Notes: a model not told the origin generated them from the letters alone. A DNA stretch of 20,126 bases from CAXTPV01 sp964249405 (GCA_964249405.1 CAXUBX010000060.1:1-20126), one strand, 5' to 3'; positions 1 to 6,226 are shown, counted from the stretch's first letter. A program made the numbers and translations.

Positions 1-211
1 CGAGGCCAGCCTGCTCGAACATCGACATCAGGCTGCCGAGCCCGCCGCCCATGCCGCCGGCACCACTGCCGGCCATGGCGCCCGGTTGACCGCTCATGCC
101 GCCCTGCTGGCCGCCGCCCCCGAGCATGCTCGTCAGCACGCCGCCGATGGGAGAGGACGTGCCCGCACCACCCCCCGTGAGGTCGCCGATAACCGATTCC
201 AGAAGTCCCAT
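1..211 (-). CDS. YidB-like (DUF937-type) protein, N-terminal part
   Basis: The reading frame opens with ATG at 209-211 on the minus strand and runs off the left edge, leaving about 70 codons. The protein begins MGLLESVIGDLTGGG. It is then very rich in Gly, Met, Gln and Ser and reaches GGLGSLMSMFEQAGL at the edge. This pattern (MGLLDSVIG start, glycine-rich linker, then GGLxxLxxxFxxxGL) is that of YidB/DUF937 proteins, small bacterial proteins of uncertain function. An AAGGAA ribosome site lies about 9 nt upstream of the ATG. It sits 65 nt downstream of the small secreted protein gene on the same strand and may be cotranscribed with it. The family call rests on the N-terminus only, because the conserved C-terminal half is outside the window. 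Confidence 0.7.
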   Translation of the reverse strand, partial: MGLLESVIGDLTGGGAGTSSPIGGVLTSMLGGGGQQGGMSGQPGAMAGSGAGGMGGGLGSLMSMFEQAGL

Positions 212-276
212 GGTCGTCGTTCCTTGCTTGATCGCTGCCGTTCGGCGGGCGCGTGCGGCTCGCAGCGCCGGATCCC

Positions 277-528
277 TCAGCGATCGGCGATGCCGCCCTG
301 TGTCGTCTGCGAATGCGCGAGCCGTTGCTGCTTGCGATACGAGTGACGCTTGTAGGCGCCGACCGCGCAGCCACCGGCGGCGCCAAGGACGCCGTGATGT
401 GCGAGATGGCCGCCGACCGCGCCGACCGCGCCGTATTTCAGGCAGCCGCCGGGCTCCGCCAGGGCTGGGCCGATGCCGATCGAACCGGCCAGCAGGGTGA
501 TGGCCGCGATTGTCGCTCGAGTGCTCAT
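277..528 (-). CDS. Small secreted glycine-rich protein (glycine-zipper-like)
   Basis: This 83-residue protein starts at the ATG at 526-528. A GGAAGG ribosome site 9 nt upstream supports this over the longer in-frame opening at 651. Residues 1-24 form a Sec signal peptide: an Arg at position 4, a hydrophobic core AAITLLAGSIGIG, and PALA before the mature EPGGC. The mature part has a short GxxxG-rich hydrophobic stretch with two Cys (residues 28 and 53), resembling a glycine zipper of outer-membrane or envelope proteins. It is followed by a basic, Gln-rich tail (KRHSYRKQQR). The role is unknown; an envelope-associated stress protein is plausible given the neighbours. It could also be a YMGG/17-kDa-antigen-like fragment. 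Confidence 0.65.
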   Translation of the reverse strand: MSTRATIAAITLLAGSIGIGPALAEPGGCLKYGAVGAVGGHLAHHGVLGAAGGCAVGAYKRHSYRKQQRLAHSQTTQGGIADR

Positions 529-730
529 GTGACGAAATCCTTCCAAAACGATATCCGAGGGAGGCGGCAACTTGCCCGACGCCGCCCCCCTTGATGTGAT
601 CAGGCGACCGCGCGCCGTGCGGCGAAGCGGCGCACGAGCCGGTGGCCGCAACCGTCCGGTTGGCTACGATCCGCCCCGCCTGGATGGTTGCTGCGGGTGG
701 TCGACATGCGTGTTCTCCAACCCGCCTCGC

Positions 731-788
731 CGGGACGCATCTCGACGTCCCGGTCGATGACGGGTTCGAACCCGCGGCTCGGCCGCGG
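731..788 (-). terminator. Cluster of three hairpins after the first DUF2382 gene
   Basis: Just downstream of the DUF2382 stop, reading on the minus strand, are three inverted repeats. The first is CCGCGG/CCGCGG (772-777 and 783-788, loop 5). The second is the perfect palindrome CGGGTTCGAACCCG (761-774). The third is a 7-bp stem CGGGACG/CGTCCCG (731-737 and 746-752, loop 8). None is followed by a T-run, so this would be a non-canonical terminator or mRNA 3'-end structure. The rest of 529-794 shows no convincing gene. Confidence 0.4.
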
Positions 789-794
789 CAGAAG

Positions 795-1628
795 TCAGAG
801 CTTGCGGACTGGCGTGCCCGTCGTCTCGGTCGCGGACGTCTCGGCCGGCACCTGCACGACCTCGATCTCTTCCTTGCGCACGGTGTCGCGCACGGTTTCG
901 GTGCGGTCGACGCCCTCCCTGTGCAGGCCGATCTCCTCGACGACGCGGGCCGTCTTGCCGACCACCGCCTGCTCGGCCATCTCGGTCATCTCGATGACCT
1001 TGTCGCCGCCGGTGAAGGCCGTGGCGTCGGCGGCGCGTCCGTCGGTCACCGGGCGGCGATCGACCGAGACCCGCTCGTCGTGCAGCGTCACCTGCTGCTC
1101 GACCGGCGTCTCGACCACATAGCGGCGGATCCGGGTGCCACCGCGGTTCACCATCCGCTTGCCGACCACCAGGCTTTCCTCGGACAGCTGCAGCGTCTCC
1201 TCGCCGGCCATCGACGCCGGGCGAGAAGCGGCGGGCATCGGCGTCGTCGCCGTGGTGCTGGCCGAGGCGGCGGCGCCGTCGTTGAACTCGATCGGATGAT
1301 GCTGCTCGAGAATCGCTGCGACCGACTCGAAATCGGCGTCGGGGATGCCGTGCACCGTCACCACCGTGCCGCCCTTGGCGAGGCTGTCGTCGTAGGTCGC
1401 GGCGTCGGCATGCGTATCGGTTCCGAACAGGTTGCTCGCGAAGCCGCCCGGCTTCTTCGCGGGTGCGCTGGCCGCGTCGCCGGCGTACGTCCCTTCCTGG
1501 GTGTGCCGTTCGATGGCGGAACTCGGTACCTTCGCCGCCAGCAGGTCCTGCATCGCGAGCTCGGCATGAGCCGCGGTGTCGTAGACGGCGACGATGGTCT
1601 GATCTGTCGTGTGCATCTGGGCTGACAT
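795..1628 (-). CDS. YsnF/AvaK-type stress protein (YflT-like domain + DUF2382)
   Basis: This protein has 277 residues. The start MSAQMHTTDQT is chosen because AAGGAA lies just upstream; an in-frame start 45 nt earlier lacks such a site. Residues about 9-110 (TIVAVYDTAAHAELAMQDL through GGTVVTVHGIPDADFESV) look like the YflT/general-stress-17M ferredoxin-like domain. An Ala/Ser/Thr-rich linker follows. Residues about 140-265 are a DUF2382 domain: alternating charged and hydrophobic beta-strand repeats with SEESLVVGKR, RIRRYVVETPVEQQVTLHDE, KTARVVEEIGL and EEIEVVQVP. The molecular function of DUF2382 is not established; members are typically stress- or heat-associated. It is the third gene of a probable osmC-DUF2382-DUF2382 operon, 41 nt after the preceding gene. 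Confidence 0.88.
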   Translation of the reverse strand: MSAQMHTTDQTIVAVYDTAAHAELAMQDLLAAKVPSSAIERHTQEGTYAGDAASAPAKKPGGFASNLFGTDTHADAATYDDSLAKGGTVVTVHGIPDADFESVAAILEQHHPIEFNDGAAASASTTATTPMPAASRPASMAGEETLQLSEESLVVGKRMVNRGGTRIRRYVVETPVEQQVTLHDERVSVDRRPVTDGRAADATAFTGGDKVIEMTEMAEQAVVGKTARVVEEIGLHREGVDRTETVRDTVRKEEIEVVQVPAETSATETTGTPVRKL

Positions 1629-1669
1629 CGTGTGTTCCTTGCGTTGGTTGAGAGAGTTCGTTCGGCCGC

Positions 1670-2083
1670 TCAAGTCGGAGCCGAGCGGGTCACTTCGGCG
1701 GTCTGCTCGCGGAGCGACACCACCTCCCGATGCGTCTCCGCGACCTGGATGCGGCGCAGCCGGATCTCCTCCTTGAGGACGAGGCGACGTTCGACCACCA
1801 CGACCTCCTCGACGACGGAGAGGACGGTCACCTCCCCCTCCTGGCGGATCGGCGGAACCGCCTCGACGACGCGGCCGACCGCGACGCGCTCGACCTCGAC
1901 CCGCTCGTGAACCAGCGTCTCTTCGACCACCTGCTCGCGCAGCCTGGTCACCGTCCCGACCCGGACGGTTTCGCCGTTCACCCGGCGCCGGTCGACGACC
2001 ACCTGCTCGGCGTGCAGCGCGAGCACGCGCTCAGGCACGGTTGCCGGCAACGGATGCGCGTCGCGGGGCGGAACCAAGCTCAT
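1670..2083 (-). CDS. Short DUF2382-domain protein
   Basis: This 137-residue protein consists almost entirely of a DUF2382-like region. There are repeated strands such as LHAEQVVVDRRRVNGETVRVG, VEETLVHERVEVERVAVGR, VVEEVVVVERRLVLKEEI and THREVVSLREQ, with two roughly 50-residue units alternating basic and acidic residues. Unlike the next gene it has no N-terminal YflT-like domain. The start at 2081-2083 overlaps the stop of the OsmC gene by ATGA, which implies translational coupling. A much longer in-frame opening upstream to 2515 is only the shadow of osmC. Two adjacent DUF2382 paralogues of different architecture suggest duplication within the stress operon. Function is inferred from context only. 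Confidence 0.85.
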   Translation of the reverse strand: MSLVPPRDAHPLPATVPERVLALHAEQVVVDRRRVNGETVRVGTVTRLREQVVEETLVHERVEVERVAVGRVVEAVPPIRQEGEVTVLSVVEEVVVVERRLVLKEEIRLRRIQVAETHREVVSLREQTAEVTRSAPT

Positions 2084-2559
2084 GCCGATCCGGGCGTCGC
2101 GAGCGTGATGTCGAGTTGCACCGGTGCGTGCAGCGTGTTGGCGACCGGTGACCAGAGCACCGCGTGCGACAGGAGATCGCGCATCGCCGCCGCGGAGCTC
2201 GGCGTGTCCAGATGGACCTTGATCTCGATGTGCTCGAACCCCGCCGGCTCGGGCCCGTGCGAGCCGCCACCCCAGGCCGGGCTCACCGCCAGCCGTGCGA
2301 CCACTTCCAGCACCAGCTTGTGCACGAGGATGTTGCTGGTCAGCGCGTGCGCCTGGATGCGCCCGGTGAGGCACCGACCGAGCAGCGCCAGCAGGAGCTC
2401 CGACGGTGTCGCCGCCACCTGCGGAGCGAGGCCGAACTCGTCGTCGACGACGAAGGCCGGCAGGTCGCGAACCTGTGTCGAGGGACGCGCGATGCCCTCG
2501 GCGATGGTCCGACACCGGATCATCCGATCGGGCTGCGAGGCGGCGGGAGCAGAGCTCAT
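2080..2559 (-). CDS. OsmC-family protein lacking the second conserved cysteine
   Basis: This protein has 159 residues starting MSSAPAASQPDR, with AAGGT about 5 nt upstream. The fold signature is clear: a variable N-terminal beta region, then the helix TPSELLLALLGRCLTG (residues 51-66) carrying the first OsmC/Ohr cysteine (Cys63), strands KLVLEVVAR and FEHIEIKVHLDTP, and the second helix ending HAVLWSPVANTL. OsmC/Ohr enzymes reduce organic hydroperoxides with a Cys pair. Here the second site, normally CPV.NTL, reads SPVANTL (Ser137; codon TCA). Thiol peroxidase activity by the usual disulfide route is therefore doubtful, although many distant OsmC-like proteins vary here. It is the first gene of the operon with the two DUF2382 genes and is divergent from a LysR regulator. 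Confidence 0.85.
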   Translation of the reverse strand: MSSAPAASQPDRMIRCRTIAEGIARPSTQVRDLPAFVVDDEFGLAPQVAATPSELLLALLGRCLTGRIQAHALTSNILVHKLVLEVVARLAVSPAWGGGSHGPEPAGFEHIEIKVHLDTPSSAAAMRDLLSHAVLWSPVANTLHAPVQLDITLATPGSA

Positions 2560-2572
2560 GGTGTACCTTGTT

Positions 2573-2606
2573 CGACGAGACGGTCGCGAGACGTGGAATC
2601 TCGTCG
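2573..2606. promoter_or_regulatory. Inverted repeats in the osmC/LysR divergent promoter region
   Basis: The 148-nt gap between the divergent osmC (start 2559) and LysR (start 2708) genes contains nested inverted repeats. The outer arms are CGACGAGA (2573-2580) and TCTCGTCG (2599-2606). The inner arms are CGAGA (2587-2591) and TCTCG (2599-2603) around a 7-nt centre. LysR-type regulators usually bind interrupted palindromes in the shared region with their divergent target, so this is a candidate operator. No clear -35/-10 boxes were identified. Confidence 0.4.
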
Positions 2607-2707
2607 CGCCCATGACACTCGTCGCTGATCCGAAGGTGCGCCGTTCGGGAACCAGGGCGTTACAACCGACTTTGCGCAGCACCTATGCGTTCGTGCACGG
2701 CAACTTC

Positions 2708-3619
2708 ATGCTCGATTGGGATGATCTCCGCTTCTTCCTTTCCGTCGCCCGCCGACGCAGCCTGTCGGCGGCGGCAAAGGACCTGCACGTCACGCAATCG
2801 ACCGTCGGTCGTCGTCTCGCCTCGATGCAGGACAGCCTGGGTGTCCAGCTGCTGCGCCGCACCGATGACGGCTACGCCCTGACGTTGGCCGGCGAGGCGA
2901 TCCTCGACCGGGTGGAACGCGTCGAGAAGGAAGCGCTCTCGGTGGAGCGGGTCGTGTCCGGCTATGACGACCGGATCGGCGGGGTCGTCCGCGTCACCAG
3001 CTCGCAGCTGATCGCGACCCACCTGCTGGCCCCGGCGCTCGCCGACCTGCATGCCAAGACCCCGACGATCCTGGTCGAGGCGCTGCCGCTGCTCTCGGGC
3101 GACGCGGTGGCGCGACTGGAAGCCGAGATCGGCGTGCAACTACGCCGGTTCGAGAGCCCGGACGTGTTCATGCGGAGCATCGGCATCATCGCGTTCGGCG
3201 TCTACGTCGGTCTGCCGTATGTCGAGCGGCGCGGCCTCCCGGAGCCCGGGGACGGCTACGCGGGGCATCAGCTCCTCACGCTGCTCGACGACCGGGACGT
3301 CTCGGCCCAGGCGGGCTGGCTGGCGCAGCATTCGCGACGCGCCGACGTCGTGCTCCGGGCGAACAGCTACGAGACCTTGCATGCGGCGACGGTCTATGGC
3401 GGCGGTTTCGCCGTGTTGCCCCGGTTCCGTGCCGATGCCGAGCCGGCGCTCCGTCCCGTCGCGACCGACACGCCGGTTCCCAATGCCGACGTCTGGCTCG
3501 GCGTGCATCGGGAGAATCGCGACGTCGCCCGGATCCGGATGGTCATGGACCATCTGGCCGGCGCCGTCCGGCGTCGTTCGGCCGCGCTATGCCCGAACGA
3601 CGTCGCGGCCGAAGCGTGA
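2708..3619 (+). CDS. LysR-family transcriptional regulator
   Basis: This protein has 303 residues, a normal LysR length. The start MLDWDDLRFFLSVAR is the canonical LysR N-terminus. An in-frame ATG upstream (2611) would add an unrelated extension, and no strong ribosome site is visible for 2708. The winged helix-turn-helix spans residues about 5-62 (SLSAAAKDLHVTQSTVGRRLASM, QLLRRTDDGYALTLAGE). The effector domain follows from about residue 90 (GVVRVTSSQLIATHLLAPAL, EAEIGVQLRRFE, VYGGGFAVLPRF). It is divergent from the osmC-DUF2382 operon and probably regulates it and itself; the ligand is unknown. An internal segment (3279-3415) is duplicated at 5640-5776. The gene looks intact despite this. 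Confidence 0.9.
   Translation: MLDWDDLRFFLSVARRRSLSAAAKDLHVTQSTVGRRLASMQDSLGVQLLRRTDDGYALTLAGEAILDRVERVEKEALSVERVVSGYDDRIGGVVRVTSSQLIATHLLAPALADLHAKTPTILVEALPLLSGDAVARLEAEIGVQLRRFESPDVFMRSIGIIAFGVYVGLPYVERRGLPEPGDGYAGHQLLTLLDDRDVSAQAGWLAQHSRRADVVLRANSYETLHAATVYGGGFAVLPRFRADAEPALRPVATDTPVPNADVWLGVHRENRDVARIRMVMDHLAGAVRRRSAALCPNDVAAEA
3279..3415 (+). repeat. Direct repeat, copy 1 (inside the intact LysR gene)
   Basis: This 137-bp stretch recurs in the same orientation at 5640-5776, an offset of 2361. Positions 3279-3399 are identical over 121 bp. Only two mismatches occur in the remaining 16 bp (3400 C/A and 3407 T/C). It encodes the LysR effector-domain segment from about LLDDRDVSAQAGW to YGGGFAV. 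The two copies bracket the S10-like hydrolase gene. Confidence 0.97.
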
Positions 3620-3632
3620 GGCGGCCTCGACC

Positions 3633-3650
3633 CGGAACCGGCTCGTTCCG
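3633..3650. terminator. Hairpin between convergent LysR and S10 genes
   Basis: A 6-bp stem CGGAAC/GTTCCG (3633-3638 and 3645-3650, loop 6) lies 13 nt after the LysR stop. A second, wider repeat CGAGGG/CCCTCG (3745-3750 and 3765-3770) follows in the same 209-nt convergent gap. Neither has a T-tract, so a terminator role is weakly supported. No gene is seen in 3620-3828. Confidence 0.25.
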
Positions 3651-3828
3651 AGCGGCTGGGTGGCGTAAGCGGACGCCCGGTGCTGACTGCGGATGACCCG
3701 TTTCGAGCTTTCGGCGGACTGTCCTGTGTCGCGCGGGCAGGTGGCGAGGGCATACGAAGGCCGACCCTCGCTGCTATCTGCGGGCCTGGCCGCCGTCCAG
3801 TTGAGTTCGGAGGCGCCGATACCTCGCC

Positions 3829-5427
3829 TCATCGTACATCTGGAACCGGGAGCTTGGCCTGGATGAAGCGAGCGATCATGTCATGCATCGTGTGCCGTAC
3901 GTCATCCTGCAGGTAGGGCTCATGACCGGTCGGGAAGAGGGCGACGCTGATGTTCCCCCGCAGTGCCGTCGGAATCGGCAAGTGTCTCAGATCCTCGATG
4001 GCTCCGAGATAGGTCGTGCTCAAATCGTAATAGCCGCCCATCATGAGGAACCGCGTGCCGGGCTGCCCGATCAGGACGGCCGCCAGATCGGGAATGACGT
4101 TGTAGAAGCTGTCCCACGGCTTGCCGTCCGTTGAGTGGTAGCCGTTCCATTTGAGGTCGGGCACGTCAGCATCCGGCGAGAAGGCAGCGTCACGCCCGCC
4201 TCCAAGCACGTCGCGCTCGTAGGTCGCACCCGCCGCCGCCAGCGTCGGGCCTGTCGCGCTGCCGAACGGGTCGGTGTCGGGGATCGACGCCGATGGGTCG
4301 GTGACCGGGCCCGTGTAGCGTGTGTCGAGGCGCCCAACCGTCTGGCCCGGGTCGCCGAGGAGCAGGCGCTGGAAGTGCGGACCGTCGATCCTCAGGTCGG
4401 CGGCGATCCAGGTGGCGGCCGGAATGGACGTGATGCGTTCGAGGGTTGCCGCGATCGCACGCTCGCGCGCGATCGGAAGGGTCGAGCCGGCAAGCAGCGC
4501 ACTCGCGTAGTCACCGAGCGCGAACCCTTCGACCTGGTCGAGGAACGGTCGAAGGGAAGGGGACGGGTTCAGCAGACGATGATGATACCAGGCCGTCGCC
4601 GCGTAGCTGGGCAGCGCGTCGATATAGGCGTTGTCCGTTCCCGGGTGCGCGGTCGCCGCGGAGACATTGTCATCGTTGTTCAGCCATTGGCTCACCGAGA
4701 CGATCCCACGCGGCGCGACATCATCCTCGTCGAGCTCGTGTGCGACCACCGACGCGCGCATCGTTCCGTAGCTGTGACCGAACAGGAACAGCGGCGATGC
4801 CTCGCGGCCATGGGCGGTCAGGAAGCGTTCGATGAAATGGGTGAAGGCCGCGGCGTCGCCGTCGATGCCGTAGAAGGCGGCCGGGGCACCCCGTCCCTCG
4901 ATCCGGCCGAAGCCGGTGCCGGGCGCGTCGATGAAGACGAGGTCTGCGACGTCGAGCAGGGAATCCGGATTGTTCAAGGCCGCGGGCGACGGTCCCGGCA
5001 AGGCCTGTCGGGGGCCGGGGATTTCGGCGCGAACCGGTCCAAAACTATCGACGACAAGCCCGCGGCTAGAGGCGCCCGGTCCGCCATCCCAGAGGAACAG
5101 GACCGGCCGCTTCGATCGATCGGCCGTGTCGCCGAAATACGCGACGTAAGACATGAGCGCGATCGGCAAGCCGCTGTTAGCGTCGAACAGTCCCCCGATC
5201 GGAGCGTTGCCCGAATCCTCGCCTCGCACCGGGATCATCCCGGTTTCAGCGGTAAAGCCGAGAACCTTCCCACCGCTCAGCGTGACGGAGCCGACCTTCG
5301 TGCTGATCACCCCGGGCCGATGCGCCGCGTCTGCTGACGGCGCAAGAAACGCCGCCATTCCAAGGGCAAGGGACAGTCCAAATAGGATCATACAACGCAA
5401 CGGGAACTGCACGTCTGTGGTCTCCAC
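3829..5427 (-). CDS. Secreted S10-like serine peptidase/hydrolase with altered carboxylate-binding residues
   Basis: This protein has 532 residues from the GTG at 5425-5427; an ATG at 5389-5391 (residue 13) is an equally possible start. A signal peptide (MILFGLSLALGMAAFLAPSADA) predicts export. The alpha/beta-hydrolase core matches peptidase S10: FLWDGGPGASS (112-121), FIDAPGTGFG (165-174), GHSYGTMR with nucleophile Ser219, catalytic Asp468 in GGYYDLST, and His502 in TGHEPY. In serine carboxypeptidases the motifs are NGGPG and GESYG. The Asn and the Glu before Ser hold the substrate's C-terminal carboxylate, and here they are Asp and His, so carboxypeptidase specificity is doubtful. The gene is convergent to LysR and is bracketed by a 137-bp direct repeat. 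Substrate unknown. Confidence 0.85.
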   Translation of the reverse strand: METTDVQFPLRCMILFGLSLALGMAAFLAPSADAAHRPGVISTKVGSVTLSGGKVLGFTAETGMIPVRGEDSGNAPIGGLFDANSGLPIALMSYVAYFGDTADRSKRPVLFLWDGGPGASSRGLVVDSFGPVRAEIPGPRQALPGPSPAALNNPDSLLDVADLVFIDAPGTGFGRIEGRGAPAAFYGIDGDAAAFTHFIERFLTAHGREASPLFLFGHSYGTMRASVVAHELDEDDVAPRGIVSVSQWLNNDDNVSAATAHPGTDNAYIDALPSYAATAWYHHRLLNPSPSLRPFLDQVEGFALGDYASALLAGSTLPIARERAIAATLERITSIPAATWIAADLRIDGPHFQRLLLGDPGQTVGRLDTRYTGPVTDPSASIPDTDPFGSATGPTLAAAGATYERDVLGGGRDAAFSPDADVPDLKWNGYHSTDGKPWDSFYNVIPDLAAVLIGQPGTRFLMMGGYYDLSTTYLGAIEDLRHLPIPTALRGNISVALFPTGHEPYLQDDVRHTMHDMIARFIQAKLPVPDVR

Positions 5428-5639
5428 CGGTTCGCCAGACTTCTTGACGAGGTTGATTTCCCCCGACGGGAGAGCAACCGTCGTACCAACACGGACGAAG
5501 CGGCCAATCCGTTGTTTCCAATGGGAATACGAGGGGGCGGCTCCTGAAGCCGGCAGACCGGCTACGAAATCTCACGAAGAAACGGCAGTTTTCACCACCG
5601 TTCATATTTTCGAGCCACTCGTGGCCGGACCCCAGACGT

Positions 5640-5776
5640 CGCTGCTCGACGACCGGGACGTCTCGGCCCAGGCGGGCTGGCTGGCGCAGCATTCGCGACG
5701 CGCCGACGTCGTGCTCCGGGCGAACAGCTACGAGACCTTGCATGCGGCGACGGTCTATGGAGGCGGTCTCGCCGTG
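5640..5776 (+). pseudogene. LysR gene fragment (copy 2 of the 137-bp direct repeat)
   Basis: This is a truncated duplicate of 3279-3415 of the intact LysR gene: 121 bp identical, then two mismatches up to 5776. It encodes about 45 residues (LLDDRDVSAQAGWLAQHS through YGGGLAV) with no HTH, no start and no C-terminus, and a stop follows at 5783-5785. Similarity ends abruptly on both sides. On the right it abuts the kdgT-like remnant, which reads on the opposite strand. Near-identity suggests a recent event. It cannot encode a functional regulator. The flanking 5428-5639 is non-coding as far as I can see, with one short hairpin (GCCGG/CCGGC around 5550). Confidence 0.92.
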
Positions 5777-5897
5777 CCTGCTTGAAGCCGCCGATCCGTA
5801 ACAGATACGGAAAGAAGGTGCTGACGATCACGCCGAGGGAAAGCGGGACGACCATGGATCCGCCCAACACGCGCGTGATCGCCTTGTAGATTCGCAT
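5775..5897 (-). pseudogene. N-terminal remnant of a 2-keto-3-deoxygluconate permease (KdgT-like)
   Basis: From ATG at 5895-5897 on the minus strand, 41 codons begin MRIYKAITRVLGGSMVVPL and continue with SLGVIVSTFFPYLLRIGGF. This matches the start of KdgT-family 2-keto-3-deoxygluconate/H+ symporters as I remember it (basic N-terminus, GGxMxVPLxLG, then NTFxP and IGGF). A full permease has about 320 residues. Here the similarity stops at about 5777, exactly where the LysR fragment begins, and the frame continues into meaningless Arg-rich sequence. An AAGGT ribosome site remains 5 nt upstream. The gene was probably divergent from the IclR regulator and was truncated by the rearrangement. The assignment is from motif memory, without alignment. 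Confidence 0.65.
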
Positions 5898-5923
5898 AGA
5901 CGACCTTCCCACTGTCAGGATCA

Positions 5924-5963
5924 TTTTGTTCGACAAAACCACGCTGTGCTGTGGTCGGACCAC
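5924..5963. promoter_or_regulatory. Two palindromes upstream of the kdgT remnant, candidate IclR operators
   Basis: An interrupted palindrome TTTTGT-TCG-ACAAAA (5924-5938) lies 27 nt upstream of the kdgT-like start. A 13-bp palindrome GTGGTC-G-GACCAC (5951-5963) follows. Both fall in the divergent region between the truncated permease and the IclR-family regulator, where such regulators commonly bind. The first is AT-rich in an otherwise GC-rich region. Binding is inferred, not shown. Confidence 0.4.
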
Positions 5964-6018
5964 GCCAGTTCCTGACGCGCCGACGCTGCGCCCATGACAG
6001 CCGAACCTGCACGGGATG

Positions 6019-6096
6019 CTTCGCCGACGGCGTTCGGCGAAGGCGAGGCACGAAGGGCGCGTTTCTCGTCGATCGCGACGCCGCCTGATCGCGACG
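6019..6096. promoter_or_regulatory. Hairpin and short direct repeats upstream of iclR
   Basis: A 9-bp stem CTTCGCCGA/TCGGCGAAG (6019-6027 and 6034-6042, loop 6) is followed by two copies of GATCGCGACG (6071-6080 and 6087-6096) with starts 16 bp apart. They lie in the 329-nt non-coding stretch 5898-6226 between the permease remnant and IclR. They may be regulator sites or an mRNA leader structure. A TTGACA at 6167-6172 resembles a -35 box but lacks a good -10. Confidence 0.3.
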
Positions 6097-6226
6097 TTCG
6101 GAAAACCTTGTGCGATGCACAACAACGACGCCCTCCACGAATCATCGCCGCCGCGTTCGAAGTTGATTGACAGTCATCATCGACGCGCGCAGCCTCGGAC
6201 ACGAAAAGGAACCCGAGTTCCACCTA

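Noticed and set aside
752..780. A tRNA T-arm-like sequence (GGTTCGAACC) in the gap after the first DUF2382 gene
   Set aside because: With a standard 7-nt T-loop the third stem pair would be G-G on either strand. No acceptor, D or anticodon arms can be drawn around it, so it is just a palindrome.
1730..2707. A long N-terminal extension of the LysR frame upstream to 1730
   Set aside because: The extension is the shadow of the DUF2382 and OsmC genes. The canonical LysR start (LDWDDLRFFLSVAR) is at 2708.
4135..5337. A 400-residue plus-strand open frame opposite the S10-like gene
   Set aside because: It is antisense to a gene with an intact catalytic triad and signal peptide, and shows only Arg/Asp/Val-rich sequence with no recognisable domain.
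3829..5427. A transposon or IS explanation for the S10-like gene and its flanking repeat
   Set aside because: No transposase, no terminal inverted repeats and no short target duplication were seen. The repeat is an internal gene fragment, which fits duplication or homologous recombination better.
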